A stretch of 64,000 bases of DNA from Bacillus sp. NTK071 (GTDB lineage: Bacteria; Bacillota; Bacilli; Bacillales; Guptibacillaceae), in contig NZ_JAFKOI010000001.1 of NCBI RefSeq assembly GCF_017303315.1, positions 310,001 to 374,000 on the forward strand, written 5' to 3'. Of this stretch, positions 58,809 through 64,000 are shown one piece after another. Within the stretch, counting starts at the first letter, position 1. Every line of letters starts with the position of its first letter. The position numbers and the translations under genes were made by a program. Below the pieces are notes generated by a model. It had not been told where the DNA came from. It made no database searches and saw nothing but the letters and a program-made list of their open reading frames with translations.

Positions 58809-58894
58809 AGGCAATATGGGGATGTTTTGTAATGAATGGTAAAACAATGTCTCGTTCATACTACTACTACCAGAGTTAGGAAGGGGACAATAGT

Positions 58895-59638
58895 ATGAAT
58901 AATGAGTATCGTAATGAAAACCCAGGCCAGGAGCCTGATAAAAAAGATGACCAAAAATCATCACTTGTGGATAAAATTCAGCAGCTTGGTCAAACGAATG
59001 TGCCAAGTATGGATCATTCAAACATTCACTGTTTGACAATCATTGGTCAAATTGAAGGTCATGTTCAACTTCCACCACAGAATAAAACAACGAAATATGA
59101 ACATTTGATCCCTCAAATTGTTGCAATTGAGCAGAATCCTAAAATTGAAGGAGTCCTTATTCTTTTAAATACTGTTGGAGGAGATGTAGAAGCTGGTCTT
59201 GCGATCTCTGAAATGATAGCTTCCCTATCAAAACCTTCTGTTTCAATCGTACTTGGAGGAGGGCACTCCATTGGTGTTCCTATTGCCGTTGCGGCGAATT
59301 ATTCTTTTGTTGCTGAAACAGCTACGATGACAATCCATCCTGTTCGATTAACTGGACTTGTTATTGGCGTACCACAAACATTTGAATACTTAGATAAAAT
59401 GCAGGAGCGGGTTGTGAGTTTTGTAACAAGGCATTCAAATATAACAGAAGAAAAATTCAAGGAATTAATGTTCTCAAGAGGAAACCTTACGAGAGATATT
59501 GGGACAAACGTTGTCGGAGATGATGCTGTTAGTTACGGATTGATTAATGAAGTTGGTGCGGTGGGACCTGCGATGAAAAAGCTTAATGAATTAATTGATG
59601 AATACAAAGGGAATCAGGAAGGAGATCTCGTGCAATGA
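58895..59638 (+). CDS. tepA: ClpP-like translocation-enhancing protein TepA (YmfB)
   Basis: 247 residues. A ClpP/crotonase-fold serine peptidase: [14 protein letters not shown] (oxyanion region), candidate nucleophile Ser125 in [11 protein letters not shown] and His148 in [10 protein letters not shown] hydrophilic N-terminal extension of ~40 residues precedes the domain. In B. subtilis TepA was linked to protein translocation and possible signal-peptide degradation. The ribosome site is AAGGGG. Its end overlaps ylzJ by four bases. Confidence 0.93.
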   Translation: MNNEYRNENPGQEPDKKDDQKSSLVDKIQQLGQTNVPSMDHSNIHCLTIIGQIEGHVQLPPQNKTTKYEHLIPQIVAIEQNPKIEGVLILLNTVGGDVEAGLAISEMIASLSKPSVSIVLGGGHSIGVPIAVAANYSFVAETATMTIHPVRLTGLVIGVPQTFEYLDKMQERVVSFVTRHSNITEEKFKELMFSRGNLTRDIGTNVVGDDAVSYGLINEVGAVGPAMKKLNELIDEYKGNQEGDLVQ

Positions 59639-59862
59639 TCCTCTACACGATTCTTCCCCATGAGGCGGTTTTTCCACCAGAGCAATCCGTCTACGAACAG
59701 CAAAACATTATTGAATGGAATGGTGTAGAACTTCTCGTCGAAAGAACTTCTCTTACAGAATGCAGAGTTGTCCAGGTATTAAGTACAAATCCTCAGGATT
59801 ATTTAAATGAAGCAACGCAGCCTGGTCAAATGCTTACTTTATCAACTTCCCCTTTGAAATAG
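59635..59862 (+). CDS. ylzJ: YlzJ-like protein
   Basis: 75 residues. Recognised as the YlzJ-like family by the start [14 protein letters not shown] and the [10 protein letters not shown] segment. The function is unknown. It starts on the ATG overlapping the tepA stop (AATGA), so it is coupled to tepA. A terminator and spoIIIE follow, as in B. subtilis. Confidence 0.9.
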   Translation: MILYTILPHEAVFPPEQSVYEQQNIIEWNGVELLVERTSLTECRVVQVLSTNPQDYLNEATQPGQMLTLSTSPLK

Positions 59863-59889
59863 AGCCTATAGGACCACGGCAAGATGTGG

Positions 59890-59895
59890 TATACT
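59890..59895 (+). promoter_or_regulatory. Possible extended -10 before spoIIIE
   Basis: TGG-TATACT (TGG at 59887-59889) is a good extended -10 element about 80 bases before spoIIIE. No -35 is evident. The terminator at 59915 lies downstream of it. Confidence 0.35.
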
Positions 59896-59914
59896 AGGAA
59901 TAGATTGGTGAACG

Positions 59915-59942
59915 AAAAGCAGCCTGAAATGGCTGCTTTTTC
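59915..59942 (+). terminator. Terminator between ylzJ and spoIIIE
   Basis: AAAAGCAGCC / GGCTGCTTTT, a 10-bp stem with a TGAAAT loop and a short T run. Confidence 0.85.
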
Positions 59943-59974
59943 TTACCAGCTATGGCTTGTATAGAGGTGAGAAT

Positions 59975-62311
59975 ATGGCAAAGCGAAAACGAAAGAAGTC
60001 AACAAAGAAACAGGCCGCCTGGCAATCCCAAGTAAAAATTGAATTTATCGGTTTGACCGTTCTGGCGTTTACCGTTTTAGGCGTTTTAAAAATGGGAGTT
60101 GTCGGTCGAGCAATCTATCATATGTTTCGTTTTTTTGCAGGAGAATGGTTCGGGCTCATAGTTGCTGGACTCGTTCTATTTGCTGGCTATTTAATTGTGA
60201 AAAGAAAACTGCCACCTTTTTGGACAAGGCGGCTAGCTGGCTTTTATTTATTAGGAACATCTTTTTTACTCTTAAGTCATGTTGGCTTATTTGAAACTTT
60301 ATCTCGTGAAGGAGAATGGGGTAGTGCATCGGTTATCGCTAATACATATGAACTCTTCCGTATGGATGTAACCAATCCATCAGAATCCAGCCCGCTTGGC
60401 GGTGGCATGATCGGTGCTATGTTATTCGCGTTTAGTTATCGTTTGTTTGATGCAACTGGCACTCAGCTAATGTCTTTTCTGTTGATTCTTCTTTCATTCG
60501 TCTTAATCACTGGCAAGTCATTCAGTGATGTTCTTGGAAAGTTCTTTGAATGGATCAAAGGGTTTGTCACCAATACTTTTGACGAAGCAAAAGATTTATT
60601 TATGGAAAGCAAAAATGCGAGAAGAGAAAAGAAGGAACAGCGAGCAGCTTTAAGGGAACAGGAAGAAACAATGGAGCCTGAAACCTATGATGTCTCGCAA
60701 AATGATAACGAACAAGAAGAGGACCCCTTCGAACCTGAAATTCGTACGTTTACAGAAAGTGCATACAGAGCAGAACCTGATGCAGCACAAGATAAGCAGG
60801 AAGAGTCGAAGAGTGCAGCTACTTCAGAAACAGCGGATGGGACACCTATTCAATCATTGACTGTAGGAGAGCTAGAAAACAAAGATTATCGTCTCCCGTC
60901 ACTTTCATTGCTTCAGGCTCCTAAGAAAATTTCACAGGATAATGAACGGCAGCAGATTTCTGCTAATGCAAGGAAACTTGAGAAAACGTTTGAGAGTTTT
61001 GGAGTGAAGGCAAAAGTAATGAAGGTTCATCTTGGACCTGCTGTAACGAAATACGAGGTATACCCAGATACGGGCGTGAAGGTAAGTAAAATTGTCAACT
61101 TGACAGATGACCTGGCCCTTGCTCTTGCTGCAAGAGATCTCCGAATTGAAGCACCGATACCTGGTAAATCTGCAATAGGTATTGAAGTTCCAAATTCTGA
61201 AGTAGCGATGGTTACTTTGAGGGAAGTACTAGAATCGAAAGAGTATCAATCTCATGAATCAAGAGTTGCTATCGGATTCGGAAGAGATATTTCAGGTGAA
61301 GCCGTGGTATCGGATTTATCAAAGATGCCACACTTGCTTGTCGCAGGGGCAACAGGAAGCGGGAAAAGTGTGTGCATTAATGGAATCATCGCAAGTATCA
61401 TGATGAAAGCTAAGCCACATGAAGTGAAAATGATGATGATTGATCCTAAGATGGTAGAATTAAATGTCTACAATGGTATTCCACACCTTCTTGCACCCGT
61501 GGTAACAGATCCCAAAAAAGCATCACAGGCTTTGAAAAAGGTCGTCAATGAAATGGAACGTCGTTATGAACTCTTTTCCCATACCGGGACTCGCAATATA
61601 GAGGGTTATAACAACTATATTAAGCGTCAGAATGAAACGTCTGAAGCAAAGCAACCAACGCTACCTTATATTGTTGTAATCGTTGATGAGCTAGCTGATT
61701 TAATGATGGTTGCATCAAGTGATGTAGAAGATGCGATTACAAGACTTGCCCAAATGGCTCGGGCAGCTGGTATCCATTTAATTATCGCCACTCAACGACC
61801 TTCTGTTGATGTTATTACAGGCGTTATCAAAGCCAATATCCCTTCTCGAATTGCATTTAGTGTGTCTTCCATGACGGATTCGAGAACCATCCTTGATATG
61901 GGTGGTGCTGAGAAATTACTTGGTAAAGGAGATATGCTCTTCCTACCGGTAGGTGCGAATAAACCGAAGCGTGTTCAGGGGGCTTTCTTATCTGATGAGG
62001 AAGTCGAAGAGCTAGTTGACTTTGTGATTGCTCAACAAAAAGCGCAATACCAAGAAGAAATGATTCCATCAGATAAACCAGAAGAAGCTCAACCTGAAGT
62101 AGATGACGATCTCTACGATGATGCTGTCCAACTCATTACTGAAATGCAAACAGCATCCGTATCCATGCTTCAACGTCGTTTTAGAATTGGTTATACAAGA
62201 GCAGCAAGGCTAATCGATGCAATGGAGGCTAGGGGAATAGTTGGACCATATGAAGGAAGTAAGCCACGCGAAGTACTTATAAGCAAAGAGGAAGAAGCGC
62301 AATCTAGCTAG
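59975..62311 (+). CDS. spoIIIE: DNA translocase SpoIIIE/FtsK
   Basis: 778 residues. A basic N terminus and four membrane helices (about 15-185), an acidic linker (about 210-300) and the motor domain with Walker [10 protein letters not shown] (~460) and VDELADLMM as Walker B. A C-terminal gamma winged helix ([24 protein letters not shown]) reads orientation sequences. It pumps the chromosome into the forespore. ATG at 59975 follows AGAGGTGAGA. The stop codon lies at the loop edge of the following terminator. Confidence 0.97.
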   Translation: MAKRKRKKSTKKQAAWQSQVKIEFIGLTVLAFTVLGVLKMGVVGRAIYHMFRFFAGEWFGLIVAGLVLFAGYLIVKRKLPPFWTRRLAGFYLLGTSFLLLSHVGLFETLSREGEWGSASVIANTYELFRMDVTNPSESSPLGGGMIGAMLFAFSYRLFDATGTQLMSFLLILLSFVLITGKSFSDVLGKFFEWIKGFVTNTFDEAKDLFMESKNARREKKEQRAALREQEETMEPETYDVSQNDNEQEEDPFEPEIRTFTESAYRAEPDAAQDKQEESKSAATSETADGTPIQSLTVGELENKDYRLPSLSLLQAPKKISQDNERQQISANARKLEKTFESFGVKAKVMKVHLGPAVTKYEVYPDTGVKVSKIVNLTDDLALALAARDLRIEAPIPGKSAIGIEVPNSEVAMVTLREVLESKEYQSHESRVAIGFGRDISGEAVVSDLSKMPHLLVAGATGSGKSVCINGIIASIMMKAKPHEVKMMMIDPKMVELNVYNGIPHLLAPVVTDPKKASQALKKVVNEMERRYELFSHTGTRNIEGYNNYIKRQNETSEAKQPTLPYIVVIVDELADLMMVASSDVEDAITRLAQMARAAGIHLIIATQRPSVDVITGVIKANIPSRIAFSVSSMTDSRTILDMGGAEKLLGKGDMLFLPVGANKPKRVQGAFLSDEEVEELVDFVIAQQKAQYQEEMIPSDKPEEAQPEVDDDLYDDAVQLITEMQTASVSMLQRRFRIGYTRAARLIDAMEARGIVGPYEGSKPREVLISKEEEAQSS

Positions 62312-62328
62312 ATTGCGCTTCTTTTTTT
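62292..62328 (+). terminator. Terminator overlapping the end of spoIIIE
   Basis: A 13-bp near-perfect stem (62292-62304 with 62311-62323), 6-base loop TAGCTA and a T run to 62328. Confidence 0.9.
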
Positions 62329-62565
62329 ATGCCCTTTTTCGGGAGGCTCCATCAAACTTTGCCGCGGAAAGCGAGCATTTTGAAGTTGAAATTAACACAC
62401 TCAAATAACAAAAGAAACAATAATTTCACGTAATGTATTGTATGATTTAAAATATTGTTAATCGAGTTTTTTTTCAAAAAACTATTCCTTTATCTCCTTG
62501 AAAATGGTATAGTTATGTCGAAATATGACTTATTTTTCACAATTATTCAAAAAGCGTATTTCATG

Positions 62566-62594
62566 CTCACACATAATTTTTTGAGAGTTATGAT
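62566..62594 (+). promoter_or_regulatory. Candidate promoter of nupN
   Basis: CTCACA (62566-62571), 17 bases, TATGAT (62589-62594). It would start transcription near 62601, 70 bases before nupN. Confidence 0.55.
62575..62589 (+). promoter_or_regulatory. CodY-type box in the nupN promoter
   Basis: AATTTTTTGAGAGTT matches AATTTTCWGAAAATT with three mismatches and fills the spacer between the -35 and -10. Binding here would block RNA polymerase. The B. subtilis nup operon is a CodY target, which supports it. Confidence 0.6.
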
Positions 62595-62669
62595 AACGCG
62601 ACCAAACAAAGCATAGCTCGATAGAGATAAAAGAGCATGCGGAGTTTAAAAAACATTAGGGGGATTAAA

Positions 62670-63767
62670 ATGAAGAAGAAGTACGGTTTTATGTTGTCGG
62701 CTGTATTAGCTGCCGGTACACTTTTGTCTGCTTGTGGAACAAATGATTCAGCAAATGAAAGTTCTGGAGGCGGAGGTACAGAAGATAAAAGCAGCGATTT
62801 TAAAGTTGCGATGGTAACTGATACAGGCGGTGTTGATGATAAATCCTTTAACCAATCTGCCTGGGAAGGTCTTCAGCAGTTTGGTAAAGATAATGGACTT
62901 GAGAAAGATAAGGGCTTTAAATATGTACAATCAACTGCAGCAAGTGACTACCAACCAAACCTTTCAGGTCTAATTCGCGAAGATTATAACTTGATTTTTG
63001 GAATTGGATTCCTTATGCAGAAGGATATTGAAACAATTGCTACACAAAAACAAGATGCTCAGCTTGCACTTGTGGACAGCGTTGCTGTAAACAAAGATGG
63101 AGAGCCTCTTGAGAACGTAGCGAGTATTACATTTAAAGAGCACCAGGGTTCATTCCTTGTTGGTGTTATTGCGGGGATGCAATCGGAAACAAACAAAGTT
63201 GGCTTCATCGGTGGAGTTAACTCTGAACTAATTAAGAAGTTCGAAAGCGGATTTAAAGCTGGAGTAAAATCTGTAAACCCTGATGCTGAGATCTTTACTC
63301 AGTATGCAGATGATTTCAACGCTGCAGAGAAAGGTCAACAGATCGCTGCAACCCTTTACGATAAAGGTGCAGACATCATCTATCATGCTGCTGGTGGAAC
63401 TGGTAACGGTGTGTTCACAGAAGCGAAGAACCGTGCAAAAAACGGTGAAAAAGTTTGGGTTATTGGTGTAGACCGTGACCAGCATGAAGAAGGTATGCCG
63501 GAGAATGTAACGCTAACGTCTATGATTAAGCGCGTTGACACTGCAGTAATTGAAGTATCCAAGCAAACAATGGACGGAAACTTCCCTGGTGGACAAGTTA
63601 CAGAATTTGGTCTTGAGGAAGATGGCGTAGGTATTGCAGAGACACAGGAAAATGTATCAGAAGAAGCACTGAAAAAAGTAGAAGAGTATAAAGAGAAAAT
63701 CCAGAGCGGCGAGTTGGAAGTTCCTAGTACGGACGAAGAATTCGAGAAATTCGAAAGCTCTTTATAA
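62670..63767 (+). CDS. nupN: Nucleoside ABC transporter substrate-binding lipoprotein
   Basis: 365 residues. A lipoprotein signal with the lipobox LLSAC (Cys22), then a Ser/Gly-rich linker and a BMP/PnrA-family domain: VAMVTDTGGVDDKSFNQSAWEGL, IFGIGFLMQ, VGFIGGVNSELIKKFESGF. It resembles B. subtilis NupN (YufN), the guanosine-binding subunit of NupNOPQ. The product is anchored outside the membrane. ATG at 62670 follows TTAGGGGGAT. nupO follows behind a hairpin. Confidence 0.92.
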   Translation: MKKKYGFMLSAVLAAGTLLSACGTNDSANESSGGGGTEDKSSDFKVAMVTDTGGVDDKSFNQSAWEGLQQFGKDNGLEKDKGFKYVQSTAASDYQPNLSGLIREDYNLIFGIGFLMQKDIETIATQKQDAQLALVDSVAVNKDGEPLENVASITFKEHQGSFLVGVIAGMQSETNKVGFIGGVNSELIKKFESGFKAGVKSVNPDAEIFTQYADDFNAAEKGQQIAATLYDKGADIIYHAAGGTGNGVFTEAKNRAKNGEKVWVIGVDRDQHEEGMPENVTLTSMIKRVDTAVIEVSKQTMDGNFPGGQVTEFGLEEDGVGIAETQENVSEEALKKVEEYKEKIQSGELEVPSTDEEFEKFESSL

Positions 63768-63833
63768 GAGACATTCATCCTTAGGGCTGAACAACCTCTT
63801 GGAAATCTCACCTATATTACAGCCAAATACGGG

Positions 63834-63867
63834 ACAAAGGCTAGTATATTCATAGACTAGCCTTTGT
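63834..63867 (+). terminator. Hairpin between nupN and nupO
   Basis: ACAAAGGCTAGT / ACTAGCCTTTGT, a 12-bp stem with a 10-base loop but no T run after it. It probably stabilises nupN mRNA and limits read-through so that the binding protein exceeds the transporter subunits. Confidence 0.65.
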
Positions 63868-63898
63868 TTCATGTTTTGGATAAGGGAGTGACATCTGT

Positions 63899-64000
63899 AT
63901 GGAGTATGTAATTGAAATGAGGAATATTCGTAAGGAATTCCCTGGCATCGTCGCAAATGATAACATTACTCTTCAGCTACAAAAAGGAGAGATCCATGCT
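63899..64000 (+). CDS. nupO: Nucleoside ABC transporter ATP-binding protein, N-terminal end (partial)
   Basis: The first 34 codons, starting with ATG at 63899 after AAGGGAG and running off the window. MEYVIEMRNIRKEFPGIVANDN and LQKGEIHA are the start of a sugar/nucleoside-type double ATPase; the Walker A would follow just outside. It matches NupO (YufO) by sequence and by position after nupN. Confidence 0.9.
   Translation, partial: MEYVIEMRNIRKEFPGIVANDNITLQLQKGEIHA

Larger units (their letters stand above)
62329..62669 (+). other. AT-rich intergenic region before nupN
   Basis: About 340 bases without a gene. It holds an A/T hairpin (AGTTTTTT / AAAAAACT, 62465-62483), an extended -10-like TGG-TATAGT (62505-62513), and the better promoter with a CodY-type box at 62566-62594. 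I see no reading frame with a ribosome site apart from the nupN start. Confidence 0.6.

Noticed and set aside
1-64000. Mobile elements, prophage, CRISPR arrays, tRNA/rRNA genes, defence systems
   Set aside because: Looked for repeats, transposase or phage-like genes, cloverleaf sequences and repeat-spacer arrays; none seen. Gene order is that of a conserved core region.

Overview
This window is a conserved housekeeping segment of a low-to-moderate GC, endospore-forming member of the Bacillaceae. Gene content and order follow the Bacillus subtilis recG-to-spoIIIE region closely. The sporulation genes dpaA/dpaB (spoVFA/spoVFB) and spoIIIE, together with fapR, codY, polC and the spore-former-style dapG, point to a Bacillus relative rather than Staphylococcus or Listeria. 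Almost everything is on the + strand. I see no prophage, insertion sequence, CRISPR array, tRNA or rRNA, and no block that looks recently acquired.

Layout: (1) 1-4.8 kb: the recG tail, the FapR-controlled phospholipid/fatty-acid operon fapR-plsX-fabD-fabG-acpP, and rnc. A lone minus-strand yfkK-like gene follows. (2) 5.3-11.7 kb: chromosome organisation and SRP genes smc-ftsY-ylxM-ffh. (3) 11.8-17.4 kb: ribosome-related genes rpsP-khpA-ylqD-rimM-trmD-rplS, then lepB, rbgA, rnhB and a small unrecognised gene. (4) 17.6-27.9 kb: sucCD, dprA, topA, trmFO and the xerC-hslV-hslU-codY operon. (5) 28-41.3 kb: rpsB-tsf-pyrH-frr, uppS-cdsA-dxr-rseP, proS and polC. (6) 41.3-51 kb: the rimP-nusA-rnpM-ylxQ-infB-ylxP-rbfA operon, truB, ribF, rpsO, pnp. 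(7) 51.2-62.3 kb: ylxY, mlpA, ymxH, dpaAB, asd-dapG-dapA, tepA, ylzJ, spoIIIE. (8) 62.3-64 kb: a nucleoside ABC transporter operon (nupN, start of nupO) cut by the window edge.

The genes group into functional sets. Lipid synthesis (plsX, fab, acpP, cdsA) meets isoprenoid and cell-wall carrier synthesis (dxr, uppS). Translation and RNA maturation dominate the middle. Aspartate-family lysine/dipicolinate synthesis (asd, dapG, dapA) sits next to dipicolinate synthase for the spore core. Regulatory sites that can be read directly include a FapR-type dyad, a near-consensus cre at the sucCD promoter, a CodY-type box inside the nupN promoter, a sigma-K-like promoter before dpaA, and a terminator-like hairpin in the leader of the nusA operon.

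The main departures from the B. subtilis arrangement are: no flagellar/chemotaxis operon between codY and rpsB; no rnjB between dapA and tepA; an inverted yfkK-like gene between rnc and smc with its own palindrome; a 61-codon unrecognised gene before sucC; and a prolyl-tRNA synthetase whose editing domain is shortened and lacks its key residues. I found no convincing wholly new multi-gene system. The best leads are these individual deviations and the regulatory sites. All homology statements come from recognition of the sequences, not from a database search.
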